Source: Dickeya zeae NCPPB 2538 (GTDB lineage: Bacteria; Pseudomonadota; Gammaproteobacteria; Enterobacterales; Enterobacteriaceae). Taken from it: 64,000 nt of DNA. Positions 7,956 through 17,177 of this stretch are shown piece after piece; the stretch's first letter is position 1, and each line of letters opens with the position of its first letter. The stretch lies in the NCBI RefSeq assembly GCF_000406165.1, contig NZ_CM001977.1, positions 1,065,141 through 1,129,140 on the forward strand. Direction: 5' to 3'. Both the position numbers and the translations under genes were made by a program. Below the pieces are notes generated by a model that saw only the letters and a list, made by a program, of their open reading frames with translations, made no database searches and was not told the origin of the DNA.

Positions 7956-8448
7956 GAGCAAAGGATCGTTAGTTGCCAAACGCCGCTTGCGGATGAGTAA
8001 TCCGTGGCATTTTCTGGCAACCGGTTTTGGCAGTGGTTTATCGCCGTGGATGCCAGGCACCGCCGGTTCGCTGGCGGCCATTCCTGTGTGGTATCTGTTG
8101 ATGCTGCTGCCGTTACAGCTGTATTCACTGCTGGTGATGCTCAGTATCTGCGTAGGGGTTTACCTTTGCCACCGTACCGCCAAAGATATGGGCGTGCATG
8201 ACCATGGCAGCATCGTCTGGGATGAGTTTGTCGGCATGTGGATCACCCTGATAGCCGTGCCTTCAACCCACTGGGGCTGGGTCGCCGCCGGGTTTGTGAT
8301 TTTCCGGATCCTGGATATTCTTAAACCCTGGCCGATCCGTTGGTTTGATCGTCACGTGCACGGCGGTATGGGCATCATGGTTGACGATATTATCGCTGGT
8401 GTCATCGCCGCGGCCATATTGTATGTGGCTGGGTATGTGGTTGGGTAA
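7936..8448 (+). CDS. pgpA: Phosphatidylglycerophosphatase A
   Basis: Membrane phosphatase that removes phosphate from phosphatidylglycerophosphate to form phosphatidylglycerol. It has 170 residues with several hydrophobic segments and the family motifs FGSGLSPWMPGTAGS, HDHGSIVWDE(F/L) and GIMVDDIIAG, rich in acidic metal-binding residues. The ATG lies inside the end of thiL. In E. coli yajO follows; here the gene runs directly into a bidirectional terminator and dxs converges. Confidence 0.95.
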   Translation: MTILTSESKGSLVAKRRLRMSNPWHFLATGFGSGLSPWMPGTAGSLAAIPVWYLLMLLPLQLYSLLVMLSICVGVYLCHRTAKDMGVHDHGSIVWDEFVGMWITLIAVPSTHWGWVAAGFVIFRILDILKPWPIRWFDRHVHGGMGIMVDDIIAGVIAAAILYVAGYVVG

Positions 8449-8473
8449 TAGTCTGCGGGTGGTTGCCAGCGAT

Positions 8474-8502
8474 AAAAAAACCGGGATATTCCCGGTTTTT
8501 TT
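8474..8502. terminator. Bidirectional terminator between pgpA and dxs
   Basis: AAAAAAACCGGG-ATATT-CCCGGTTTTTTT. The stem has T-runs on both strands and lies between two convergent genes. Confidence 0.85.
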
Positions 8503-8522
8503 CTGCCTGTTGGTGGCCAGTA

Positions 8523-10385
8523 TCAGGCCAGCCAGTTTCGAATGCGACGTTCGATGCCAGCGGCATCCAGCGACAGCTCGGTGCGGATTTCCGCTTGTGA
8601 GCCCTGCGGAATGAAGATATCGGGCAGGCCCAGATTGAGTACGGGGACGGGAAGACGATTCGCCATCAGGTATTCATTCACACCGCTGCCGGCTCCGCCC
8701 ATCACGGCGTTTTCTTCCAGCGTCACCAGCACATCGTGGCTGGCAGCCAGCGAGGCGACCAGCGCTTCATCCAACGGTTTGACGAATCGCATGTCCACCA
8801 GCGTGGCGTTGAGTGCGTCGGCTGCCTGTTGTGCTTCTGGTAACAGCGTACCGAAATTCAGAATCGCAATCTTCTCGCCCTGACGTTTAACGACGCCTTT
8901 GCCGATAGGCAGGGTTTCCAGCGGTGTGAGTTCCACACCCAACACATTGCCGCGTGGGTAACGAACTGCACACGGTCCCTGCTGATAGTGATAACCGGTA
9001 TGCAGCATTAACCGGCATTCGTTCTCGTCGCTGGGTGTCATGATCACCATCTGTGGAATACAGCGCAGGAACGACAGGTCAAACGCGCCCTGATGCGTTT
9101 GACCATCTGCGCCAACGATGCCGCCACGATCGATAGCAAACAACACCGGCAGGTTCTGAATGGCGACATCATGGATGACCTGATCGTAGGCACGTTGCAG
9201 GAACGTGGAATAAATCGCCACGACTGGGCGATAACCGCCAATCGCCAGGCCAGCAGCAAAGGTCACCGCATGTTGCTCGGCAATGGCGACATCAAAGTAC
9301 TGCTGCGGGTAGGTGCGCGAGAACGATACCATGCCTGAACCTTCACGCATGGCTGGGGTGATAGCCATCAGCCGGGGGTCTGCCGCTGCGGTTTCTTTCA
9401 GCCATTCGCCGAAAACGGCGGAATAGGTCGGCAGCGCTTCTTTATTCTTCGGCAAGGTGCCGCTGGCCGGATCGAATTTCGGTACGGCATGCCAACTGAT
9501 CGGGTCCTGCTCAGCGGGGGCATAGCCTTTGCCTTTCTTGGTCATGATATGCAGCAACTGCGGGCCTTTCAGACTGCGCATATTCTTCAGGGTATGCACC
9601 AGTGATTGCACGTCATGCCCATCAACCGGGCCGATATAGTTAAAGCCCAACTCTTCGAATAGCGTACCCGGCACCACCATTCCCTTCAGGTGTTCCTCGG
9701 TACGTTTAACCAATTCTTTGATCGGCGGCAGGCCGGACAACACTTTCTTACCGCCCTCACGCAGGGTGGAGTAGAGCTTGCCAGAGAGCAATTGCGCCAG
9801 ATGATTGTTCAGCGCACCGACATTCTCGGAAATCGACATTTCGTTGTCGTTCAGGACCACCAGCATGTCCGGTTTGATATCACCAGCATGATTCATGGCT
9901 TCAAACGCCATACCGGCGGTGATCGCGCCATCACCAATCACGCAGACGGTGCGCCGTCCCAAGCCTTCGCGCTCCGCTGCTACCGCCATACCGATACCCG
10001 CGCTGATGGAGGTAGACGAGTGGCCGACGCTCAGGACGTCATATTCGCTTTCGCCACGCCACGGGAACGGGTGTAGCCCACCTTTTTGGCGAATAGTCGC
10101 GATACGGTCACGCCGCCCGGTCAGGATCTTGTGGGGATAAGCCTGATGACCGACATCCCATACCAGATGGTCGAAAGGCGTGTTATAGACGTAATGCAAC
10201 GCCACAGTCAGCTCGACTGTACCCAGACCTGAGGCAAAATGCCCGCTTGAGCGGCTGACGCTGTCCAACAGATACTGTCGCAGTTCATCGCACAATTTAG
10301 GCAGGCTTTCCCGTGGCAGCAGGCGCAGTTCCTCAGGATTTTCCGCCAGCGCCAGCGTAGGGTATTTCGCTATATCAAAGGTCAT
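8523..10385 (-). CDS. dxs: 1-deoxy-D-xylulose-5-phosphate synthase
   Basis: Condenses pyruvate and glyceraldehyde 3-phosphate in the first step of the MEP isoprenoid pathway and also supplies thiamine and pyridoxal synthesis. The 620 residues match the family. The thiamine-diphosphate motif GDGAITAGMAFEAMNHAG, the DRGGIVGADGQTHQGAFD segment and the C-terminal transketolase domain are intact. It is the third gene of xseB-ispA-dxs, 32 bases after ispA. Confidence 0.97.
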   Translation of the reverse strand: MTFDIAKYPTLALAENPEELRLLPRESLPKLCDELRQYLLDSVSRSSGHFASGLGTVELTVALHYVYNTPFDHLVWDVGHQAYPHKILTGRRDRIATIRQKGGLHPFPWRGESEYDVLSVGHSSTSISAGIGMAVAAEREGLGRRTVCVIGDGAITAGMAFEAMNHAGDIKPDMLVVLNDNEMSISENVGALNNHLAQLLSGKLYSTLREGGKKVLSGLPPIKELVKRTEEHLKGMVVPGTLFEELGFNYIGPVDGHDVQSLVHTLKNMRSLKGPQLLHIMTKKGKGYAPAEQDPISWHAVPKFDPASGTLPKNKEALPTYSAVFGEWLKETAAADPRLMAITPAMREGSGMVSFSRTYPQQYFDVAIAEQHAVTFAAGLAIGGYRPVVAIYSTFLQRAYDQVIHDVAIQNLPVLFAIDRGGIVGADGQTHQGAFDLSFLRCIPQMVIMTPSDENECRLMLHTGYHYQQGPCAVRYPRGNVLGVELTPLETLPIGKGVVKRQGEKIAILNFGTLLPEAQQAADALNATLVDMRFVKPLDEALVASLAASHDVLVTLEENAVMGGAGSGVNEYLMANRLPVPVLNLGLPDIFIPQGSQAEIRTELSLDAAGIERRIRNWLA

Positions 10386-10417
10386 TGGATACTCATCAAG
10401 CGGTATTGGTATTAAAA

Positions 10418-11329
10418 TTATTTATCGCGTTCAACGACATAGTTCGCCAGCGCTCGCAGCGGGGCAATGGCCGCGGGAGTGTCCAGCGTGTCTTCCAGTT
10501 CATTCAGTGCCGAGAGTGATTCTTTGCACAACTCCCGGGCTTTTTGTTTGGCTTGCTCCAGCCCCAGTAACGCCGGGTAGGTGCTTTTACCGAGTTGTTG
10601 GTCAGCACCCTGGCGCTTGCCGGTAGTGGCACTGTCACCAATCACATCGAGAATATCGTCTTGCACCTGAAAGGCCAGGCCGACAGCGTTGGCATAACGA
10701 TCAAGGTAAGGCAGGGCAAGACGCCCACGCTCACCGGCAGCCAGGGCACCCAGCCGAACCGAAGCACGAATCAGCGCTCCGGTTTTGTGGCGATGGATAC
10801 GTTCCAGTGTCTGCAAATCAACCTGATGGCCTTCCGCTTCCAGATCCAGCGCCTGACCGCCGCACATCCCTGCCACACCACTGGCGCTGGCCAGCTCGGA
10901 GATCATCGCCAGTCGGTCGCGGTCGCTGACCTGTGGCATCGGGGCGTCAGACAGAATAGAAAACGCCAGCGTTTGCAGGGCATCACCTGCCAAAATCGCC
11001 TTATCTTCGCCAAACCTGACATGGCAGGTTGGCTGCCCGCGCCGTAGATCGTCATCGTCCATGGCGGGTAAGTCATCGTGGATCAGAGAATAGGCGTGAA
11101 TACATTCGACAGCCGCTGCCGGTGCATCAAGGCTGTCTGGCGAGACCGCGAATAACTGGCCGGTGGTATAAACCAGAAACGGGCGTAGCCGCTTGCCCCC
11201 CAACAGTGCGCCATGCGCCATCGCTTCCACCAGTGGACTACTCTGAAAAGGCAGGCTGGAAATGAAATGGTTGAGTGCGGCGTCGATACGCTGATGATGC
11301 GCTGCAAGCTGCTTGAGAAAATCTGTCAT
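10418..11329 (-). CDS. ispA: Farnesyl diphosphate synthase
   Basis: Makes geranyl and then farnesyl diphosphate from isopentenyl and dimethylallyl diphosphate. The 303 residues contain the first aspartate-rich motif DDLPAMDDDD (residues 85-94) and the second DDILD in the C-terminal half, plus GGKRLRP at 44-50. Its ATG overlaps the xseB stop by 4 bases (ATGA), the usual coupled arrangement. Confidence 0.97.
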   Translation of the reverse strand: MTDFLKQLAAHHQRIDAALNHFISSLPFQSSPLVEAMAHGALLGGKRLRPFLVYTTGQLFAVSPDSLDAPAAAVECIHAYSLIHDDLPAMDDDDLRRGQPTCHVRFGEDKAILAGDALQTLAFSILSDAPMPQVSDRDRLAMISELASASGVAGMCGGQALDLEAEGHQVDLQTLERIHRHKTGALIRASVRLGALAAGERGRLALPYLDRYANAVGLAFQVQDDILDVIGDSATTGKRQGADQQLGKSTYPALLGLEQAKQKARELCKESLSALNELEDTLDTPAAIAPLRALANYVVERDK

Positions 11330-11574
11330 AACGGCTCATTATCCGGCGTAAAAGGTGTCAGGGCGGTATCGGGATCGTCATTTAGCAGAATCTGAACGCG
11401 TTGTTCAGCCTGCTGCAGTTTTACTTGTCCCTGACGTGCAAGCTGGACACCCTGTTCAAAGGCATTCAATGCCTCTTCCAATGGAAGCTCGCCCGACTCC
11501 AGACGCGACACAATCTGTTCCAGTTCGGCGAGTGAGCTTTCAAAGCTGACGGGTTGTTCAGTTTTTTTCGGCAT
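11326..11574 (-). CDS. xseB: Exodeoxyribonuclease VII small subunit
   Basis: Small subunit of the single-strand DNA exonuclease VII. From the ATG at 11574 it has 82 residues starting MPKK and ending FTPDNEPL, close to the E. coli protein in length and sequence. The frame is open 16 codons further upstream, but that extension is not conserved in the homologue I recall. The LESGELPLEEAL and ARQGQVKLQQAEQRVQ helices are typical. It is the first gene of the xseB-ispA-dxs operon. Confidence 0.95.
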   Translation of the reverse strand: MPKKTEQPVSFESSLAELEQIVSRLESGELPLEEALNAFEQGVQLARQGQVKLQQAEQRVQILLNDDPDTALTPFTPDNEPL

Positions 11575-11840
11575 ATTCGTTTCCGGATCCTGTTTATACG
11601 CGCCTGTCGGCGCCGACGCCACCGGATTGTCACGGTAAGCGCCCTTATGGTGCGCAATTATGCGCTTAATCTGCGCAGCTTACCGCAATATGATGGTATA
11701 CTCCGCGCCCTGGATGCTATTGGTAACGCCACCCGACTCGGGATAGTTTTACCAATAACGTAACTTTAGCGCTCAGGGTGCCCGCGTGTTGTCCGCGTAC
11801 CCGTGTTTCACGCCTTCAGAATTAACTAACGATAGCCGCC

Positions 11841-13289
11841 ATGAAGTTTATCATTAAATTGTTCCCGGAAATCACCATCAAAAGCCAATCTGTGCGGTTG
11901 CGCTTTATAAAAATCCTTACCGGTAACATTCGTAACGTTTTAAAACAGTATGATGAAACGCTGGCGGTTGTCCGTCACTGGGATCATATCGAGGTTCGTG
12001 CCAAAGAAGAAAGTCAGCGCGTGGTAATACGTGATGCGTTGACGCGTATCCCCGGCATTCATCATATCCTTGAGGTGGAAGACTGCGCCTATACCGATAT
12101 CCACCATATTTTTGAACAAACGTTGGCCACTTACCGTGATCAACTGGAAGGCAAGACATTCTGTGTGCGGGTGAAACGTCGTGGCAAACACGATTTCAGC
12201 TCTCAGGATGTGGAGCGTTATGTCGGCGGCGGGTTGAATCAGCACATTGAGAGCGCACGGGTTAACCTGACCGCGCCTCAGGTCACGGTGCATCTGGAAA
12301 TTGACCAGGATCGCCTGTTGCTGATCAAAGGCCGCTATGAAGGCATCGGTGGTTTCCCGATCGGTACCCAGGAAGATGTGTTATCGCTGATTTCCGGCGG
12401 GTTCGACTCCGGTGTTTCCAGCTATATGCTGATGCGTCGTGGTTGCCGGGTTCACTACTGCTTCTTCAATCTTGGTGGGGCAGCGCACGAAATCGGTGTA
12501 CGTCAGGTCGCGCATTATCTGTGGAACCGATTTGGTAGTTCACACCGGGTACGTTTTGTCGCGATTGACTTCGAGCCAGTGGTCGGTGAAATCCTGGAAA
12601 AGGTGGACGACGGCCAAATGGGCGTGGTGCTCAAGCGCATGATGGTGCGCGCCGCGTCGCAGATTGCCGAACGGTATGGTGTGCAAGCGCTGGTCACCGG
12701 TGAAGCGCTGGGACAAGTATCCAGCCAGACGCTGACCAACCTGCGTCTGATTGATAACGTTTCGGATACACTAATCCTGCGGCCGCTGATTTCTCACGAC
12801 AAAGAACACATTATTCGTCTGGCACGGGAACTGGGTACGGAAGATTTTGCCAAAACCATGCCTGAGTATTGCGGCGTGATTTCCAAAAGCCCGACGGTGA
12901 AGGCGGTGAAAGCCAAAATCGAGCACGAAGAAAGCCTGTTTGATTTCGCGATTCTCGACCGCGTCGTGTCGCAGGCGCGCAACATCGATATCCGCGAGAT
13001 TGCTGAACAAACCCAGCAGACGGTAACCGAAGTGGAAACCGTCGATGCCTTTGCCGCAAGCGATATTCTGCTGGATATTCGTTCACCCGATGAGCAGGAC
13101 GAACACCCGTTGGCAGTGGAGCACGTTGAGGTGAAATCACTGCCATTCTATAAGCTGGGGACACAGTTCGGCGATTTGGATCAGAGCAAAACCTATCTGT
13201 TGTACTGCGAGCGTGGGGTGATGAGCCGTTTGCAGGCGTTGTACCTGCGTGAGCAAGGGTTCAACAACGTTAAGGTTTATCGTCCCTGA
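11841..13289 (+). CDS. thiI: tRNA 4-thiouridine synthase ThiI
   Basis: Transfers sulfur to U8 of tRNA and, in enterobacteria, to ThiS for thiamine thiazole synthesis. The 482 residues equal E. coli ThiI. An N-terminal NFLD/THUMP region is followed by the PP-loop SGGFDSGVSS (185-194) and a C-terminal rhodanese domain whose catalytic cysteine is Cys456 in CERGVMS. It diverges from xseB, with about 265 bases between them. Confidence 0.97.
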   Translation: MKFIIKLFPEITIKSQSVRLRFIKILTGNIRNVLKQYDETLAVVRHWDHIEVRAKEESQRVVIRDALTRIPGIHHILEVEDCAYTDIHHIFEQTLATYRDQLEGKTFCVRVKRRGKHDFSSQDVERYVGGGLNQHIESARVNLTAPQVTVHLEIDQDRLLLIKGRYEGIGGFPIGTQEDVLSLISGGFDSGVSSYMLMRRGCRVHYCFFNLGGAAHEIGVRQVAHYLWNRFGSSHRVRFVAIDFEPVVGEILEKVDDGQMGVVLKRMMVRAASQIAERYGVQALVTGEALGQVSSQTLTNLRLIDNVSDTLILRPLISHDKEHIIRLARELGTEDFAKTMPEYCGVISKSPTVKAVKAKIEHEESLFDFAILDRVVSQARNIDIREIAEQTQQTVTEVETVDAFAASDILLDIRSPDEQDEHPLAVEHVEVKSLPFYKLGTQFGDLDQSKTYLLYCERGVMSRLQALYLREQGFNNVKVYRP

Positions 13290-13314
13290 GGCGATATCCT
13301 GCGTTCGCTACCAG

Positions 13315-13343
13315 CAAAAAGCGCCATCATCTGGCGCTTTTTG
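13315..13343. terminator. Bidirectional terminator between thiI and yajL
   Basis: CAAAAAGCGCCA-TCATC-TGGCGCTTTTTG, with A- and T-runs on both sides, between convergent genes. Confidence 0.85.
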
Positions 13344-13357
13344 TTTTTGTAAGGCAA

Positions 13358-13954
13358 TCAGGCCGGATCCTGATAATTGTAGATCCCCGGCGGCAGAACC
13401 AGTTGCGCGGCGATTTCTGCGGCCTTGCTCTTACCTAGCAACAAATCGATTAGCTTCAACGCAAAGTCGATGCTGGTCCCCGGTCCCTGACTGGTCAGCA
13501 GATTGACGCGCGGATCGAATACCACCCGTTTTTCCAGCCATTTTTCTGGTGAAATCTGCTCTTTCAGTGCGGGGTAACCGGTCATATTGCCGACAGGAAA
13601 CAACTGGTGATGCTCCAGCACCACCGCGGGTGAAGCGCAGATCGCCGCGACGATTTTTCCTTCCTGATGGGTCTGGCGCAGGCGTTCAACCAGCAACGGG
13701 CTGTCGCGGAAACACTCTGCACCTTGCAGACCACCGGGTAACACCACGGCATCAAAGTCATGATCGGCAACGGCGACCAGCGGCGCATCAGCAAGCAGTT
13801 TCACACCACGGGAACAGGTGATCTCTGTGTTGCCATCACTCGCGACGCTGGCTGTGGTGACGCGGATCCCCGCCCTGACCAGCAGGTCGATGGTGGTCAC
13901 GGCTTCGATTTCTTCGCTACCAGGCGCCAGACAGACCAGAACCGAGGCGGTCAT
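13358..13954 (-). CDS. yajL: DJ-1/PfpI family protein YajL
   Basis: Member of the DJ-1 family, linked in E. coli to protection against oxidative and carbonyl damage; the biochemical role (deglycase or chaperone) is debated. About 198 residues with the nucleophile-elbow cysteine in AAICASPAVV and the Glu of APGSEEIEAV. Two in-frame ATGs lie at 13960 and 13954. AGGAGA touches the first but sits about 7 bases before the second, so the second is chosen. The start lies inside the 3' end of panE, suggesting a panE-yajL operon. Confidence 0.93.
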   Translation of the reverse strand: MTASVLVCLAPGSEEIEAVTTIDLLVRAGIRVTTASVASDGNTEITCSRGVKLLADAPLVAVADHDFDAVVLPGGLQGAECFRDSPLLVERLRQTHQEGKIVAAICASPAVVLEHHQLFPVGNMTGYPALKEQISPEKWLEKRVVFDPRVNLLTSQGPGTSIDFALKLIDLLLGKSKAAEIAAQLVLPPGIYNYQDPA

Positions 13955-14837
13955 ATTCATTCTCCTTTCGTTTGATATAGTCGAACAGGCGGTTGTTTTC
14001 CGGCAGAGCGAGTCCGTGGGCGCGGGCGCGACGCAGCAGGTAACCGGTGATGTAGTCGATTTCCGTATGACGCTGCGCCAGCACGTCCTGACGCATTGAC
14101 GATGTGTTGGCCGCCGTGTTCTGAATGATTTGATTCACATAAAGCAGCAGGCTTTCCGACGAGGTATGGAATCCTTCACGGTCCATGACCAGCGCCACTT
14201 CCTGGCAGAGTACGGCTATTTTTTCCGGATAAGCCTGTAACTCGCCGTTGGTGCACTGGTACTGCACGGTCAGCGGATTGATGACGCAATTAGCGGCCAG
14301 TTTGAGCCAGCAGGTTGCCGCAATATGAGTGTGCCAGGCAACGTCAGGCAGTGCCTGATGCAGCGTTTCAGCCAACTGGCTTTGTTCTTCTTCGCGGTGT
14401 GTGGTACGACCAAGCGAACCGATGTGGGTTACGCCAGCCGCGACGTGTACCACTGTTGAGACGTCACGCCGTGCAGCATGCGTGGTGACGCCTAACAATA
14501 AAGGCTGGCTGATTGACGGCAGTTCTTCCCAGGTGCCCATGCCGTTATGCAACAATAAAATAGTACAGTCTGGGCGTAGCCGAGGGAGTAGCGTGACAAG
14601 TGCATCGGAGACTTGCCATGCCTTTAGCGTGACCAGCAGTAATTCACTTTGCGCCAGATGTTCTGCGTTGTTGGCTGTCAGATTAAGGTTACAACGCTCA
14701 CCGCTGAGCATCGTAACGTTAATCTGGCAGGAGACTTGCGGAATGCGCAACCACCCTTGTACATCATGCCCTTGCCGATGTAACGCATTAAGCCAGAGTT
14801 GACCGATGGCGCCACAGCCAAGAACGGTAATTTTCAT
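13917..14837 (-). CDS. panE: 2-dehydropantoate 2-reductase
   Basis: NADPH-dependent reduction of ketopantoate to pantoate in coenzyme A synthesis. The N-terminal Rossmann motif ITVLGCGAIGQLW and the central LAANCVINPLT are clear. ATG at 14837 is chosen (306 residues): AAGGAAAG lies 7 bases upstream, while the GTG two codons earlier would be too close. It overlaps yajL by about 38 bases. Confidence 0.95.
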   Translation of the reverse strand: MKITVLGCGAIGQLWLNALHRQGHDVQGWLRIPQVSCQINVTMLSGERCNLNLTANNAEHLAQSELLLVTLKAWQVSDALVTLLPRLRPDCTILLLHNGMGTWEELPSISQPLLLGVTTHAARRDVSTVVHVAAGVTHIGSLGRTTHREEEQSQLAETLHQALPDVAWHTHIAATCWLKLAANCVINPLTVQYQCTNGELQAYPEKIAVLCQEVALVMDREGFHTSSESLLLYVNQIIQNTAANTSSMRQDVLAQRHTEIDYITGYLLRRARAHGLALPENNRLFDYIKRKENEYDRLGSGLSGAW

Positions 14838-15018
14838 CCACACTTTCCTTTATCGGGCCAGCTTGTATCTGTCGGCCTATCATCTTTCTAACCTATCATA
14901 AAGTATTCTGCTGCCGTCTGCCGCTGCTTGTCGCCACGAAGGCGGTAAGGTCGGTGAAGTTTGCTTATTGGGCGTGAGCGGTTATCATGCTCGGCAGCTA
15001 TTGTCAGGAGAAAAAATT

Positions 15019-15510
15019 ATGCCATCTTTCGATATTGTTTCGGAAATCGATATGCAGGAAGTCCGCAATGCGGTGGAAAACGCGACCCGTGAGCTGGGTA
15101 CCCGCTGGGATTTTCGCAATGTGCCTGCCAGCTTTGAGCTGAATGAAAAAGCACAAACCATCAAGGCGACCAGTGAATCAGATTTTCAGGTTAAGCAATT
15201 AATTGAAATCATAAGGGAAAAGCTGGCAAAACGCGGAATTGAGGGCGGTTCGCTGGATATCCCTGAAGACATGGAACACAGTGGTAAAACCTACAGTGTG
15301 GAAGCGAAGCTCAAGCAAGGTATTGAAACTACGCTGGCGAAGAAAATCGTTAAACTGATTAAAGACAGCAAGCTCAAAGTGCAGGCTCAGATCCAGGGCG
15401 AACAGGTCCGCGTTACCGGGAAATCCCGCGATGATCTGCAAGGTGTGATTGCGCTGATACGTGGTGCTGATTTGGGGCAACCCTTCCAGTTTAACAACTT
15501 CCGCGATTAA
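15019..15510 (+). CDS. yajQ: YajQ family nucleotide-binding protein
   Basis: Small cytoplasmic protein with two ferredoxin-like folds. Homologues bind nucleotides, and one binds cyclic di-GMP in Xanthomonas; whether this one does is unknown. The start at 15019 gives 163 residues beginning MPSFDIVSEIDMQEV, with CAGGAG 10 bases before it. The frame is open 17 codons upstream without a conserved extension. Confidence 0.95.
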   Translation: MPSFDIVSEIDMQEVRNAVENATRELGTRWDFRNVPASFELNEKAQTIKATSESDFQVKQLIEIIREKLAKRGIEGGSLDIPEDMEHSGKTYSVEAKLKQGIETTLAKKIVKLIKDSKLKVQAQIQGEQVRVTGKSRDDLQGVIALIRGADLGQPFQFNNFRD

Positions 15511-15547
15511 ACCGGCTGCTGTTCAGGCAGTGATATGCTAAATATGC

Positions 15548-15576
15548 AAAGGCACCGAAATGGTGCCTTTGGTTTT
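15548..15576 (+). terminator. Terminator of yajQ
   Basis: AAAGGCACC-GAAAT-GGTGCCTTT followed by GGTTTTT. Confidence 0.75.
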
Positions 15577-15647
15577 TCAATCGATGAGGTGTTTGGGGTG
15601 ACCTCGTTGACGTCGTGACGGTGGTGCTTCTACGGGCAGTTAGCCTC

Positions 15648-17027
15648 TCAGGCTAGCTTAGCCGTCTGACCGACTAGCTGTTCCAACTGCTGTCGATTGG
15701 TTTTGCTGCGATCAATTTTCACATAGGCGCTGAGTTCGTCCGGTACGATCACCACATCTGCTACACCAGGATGCTGTTGCAGTTTATCGGACAGTTTATT
15801 ATCCCGTAGTGCTTCATCCGGTAGGGTAATGCGCAGGCTACTCAGATACGGTGGTTCCTGCATGGTGACGCTGACCAATAACCAGACAACCCCCAACAAT
15901 GCACCCGCACTGAACACCAGTGAGGCGCCATGCAGGTCATACAGCGCGCCGCCAAGACTACCGCCAATCGCCACCCCCATAAATTGGGTGGTGGAGTAAA
16001 CCCCCATGGCAGTACCTTTGTAGCCTGCTGGCGACTCTTTGCTGATAAGGGATGGCAGCAATGCTTCCATGACATTGAAGCCCAGAAAGAACAACTGAAT
16101 GCCGATAAAGAGTTGCCACAGCGCATGGTTGCCGGCTTGCAGCAAAACCAGCTCTGCGGCAATGATTATCATCACGCAAACAATGAACACCTGCTTCATG
16201 CGGCGTTTTACTTCTGCGTAGATGACGAATGGCACCACAGCAGCGAACGATATCAGCATCGTGGTCAGATAGACTTTCCAGTGGTCCTGCGGTGCCAGAC
16301 CTGCTTGCTCCATGACTCTCGGTAAAGCGACAAAGCTCGACATCAGTAGAATGTGCAGGCACATGATGCTGAAGTTGAGTTTTAGCAAGCGAGGGTTGGC
16401 CAGCACTTTGGCGACACCGCCACGCACGATGGCCGACTCACGGTTAAGCACATGGGAAGGGGCAGAGGGAATGACTGCCAGCGTGATGGCGATAGCCAGC
16501 AGCGCCAGCAGCGCAATTCCCCAAAACAGCGCATTCAGCCCCAACGCATGGGTAACAATTGGGCCGACTACCATGGCGATAGCAAACGTAATGCCGAAGC
16601 TGACACCAATAAACGCCATAGCTTTGGTGCGGTTTTGTTCACGTGTTAAGTCTGACAGCAGCGCCATGACCGCAGCCGAAATCGCCCCGGAGCCCTGCAA
16701 AGCACGACCCAGAATTATCCCCCAAATGGAATGGCTGAGTGCGGCGATGACACTACCCAGCACAAATATCAGTAAGCCGCCAACAATGAGCGGTTTGCGA
16801 CCAATACGGTCAGACATGAGCCCGAATGGGATTTGAAAAATCGCCTGCATCAAGCCATAAATGCCGATGGCAATGCCAATCAGTGACTCGCTGGCGCCTT
16901 GCAGAGCCATACCGTAGGTGGTGAGTACCGGGAGCACCATAAACATGCCGAGCATGCGAAGTGAAAAAACCAGACCCAGTCCCCATGTTGCCCGCTGTTC
17001 AATCGGGGTCATGCGATTATCGTTCAT
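15648..17027 (-). CDS. yajR: MFS transporter YajR
   Basis: Inner-membrane major facilitator with about 12 predicted helices (459 residues). The motif GLMSDRIGRKPLIVGG between helices 2 and 3 is the MFS A motif. A soluble C-terminal domain (about the last 65 residues, ending VDRSKTNRQQLEQLVGQ) corresponds to the YAM domain of E. coli YajR. The substrate is unknown. It lies between yajQ and cyoE as in E. coli. Confidence 0.93.
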   Translation of the reverse strand: MNDNRMTPIEQRATWGLGLVFSLRMLGMFMVLPVLTTYGMALQGASESLIGIAIGIYGLMQAIFQIPFGLMSDRIGRKPLIVGGLLIFVLGSVIAALSHSIWGIILGRALQGSGAISAAVMALLSDLTREQNRTKAMAFIGVSFGITFAIAMVVGPIVTHALGLNALFWGIALLALLAIAITLAVIPSAPSHVLNRESAIVRGGVAKVLANPRLLKLNFSIMCLHILLMSSFVALPRVMEQAGLAPQDHWKVYLTTMLISFAAVVPFVIYAEVKRRMKQVFIVCVMIIIAAELVLLQAGNHALWQLFIGIQLFFLGFNVMEALLPSLISKESPAGYKGTAMGVYSTTQFMGVAIGGSLGGALYDLHGASLVFSAGALLGVVWLLVSVTMQEPPYLSSLRITLPDEALRDNKLSDKLQQHPGVADVVIVPDELSAYVKIDRSKTNRQQLEQLVGQTAKLA

Positions 17028-17127
17028 TGCTACCTCTGATATTTTATCAGCGCTATTTTAGTGTCCGTGCCAGAAGGCGTAAACGACGGGTTTGTTTCCG
17101 TATTTGGCAAAGCAGGGGAGGGGAGAT

Positions 17128-17155
17128 AAAAAAACAGACGGGCAAGCCCGTCTGT
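17128..17155 (-). terminator. Terminator of the cyo operon
   Basis: ACAGACGGGC-AA-GCCCGTCTGT. On the minus strand it is followed by seven T residues, about 20 bases after the cyoE stop. Confidence 0.85.
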
Positions 17156-17177
17156 CTGGTCGTATAGACTGATGAAA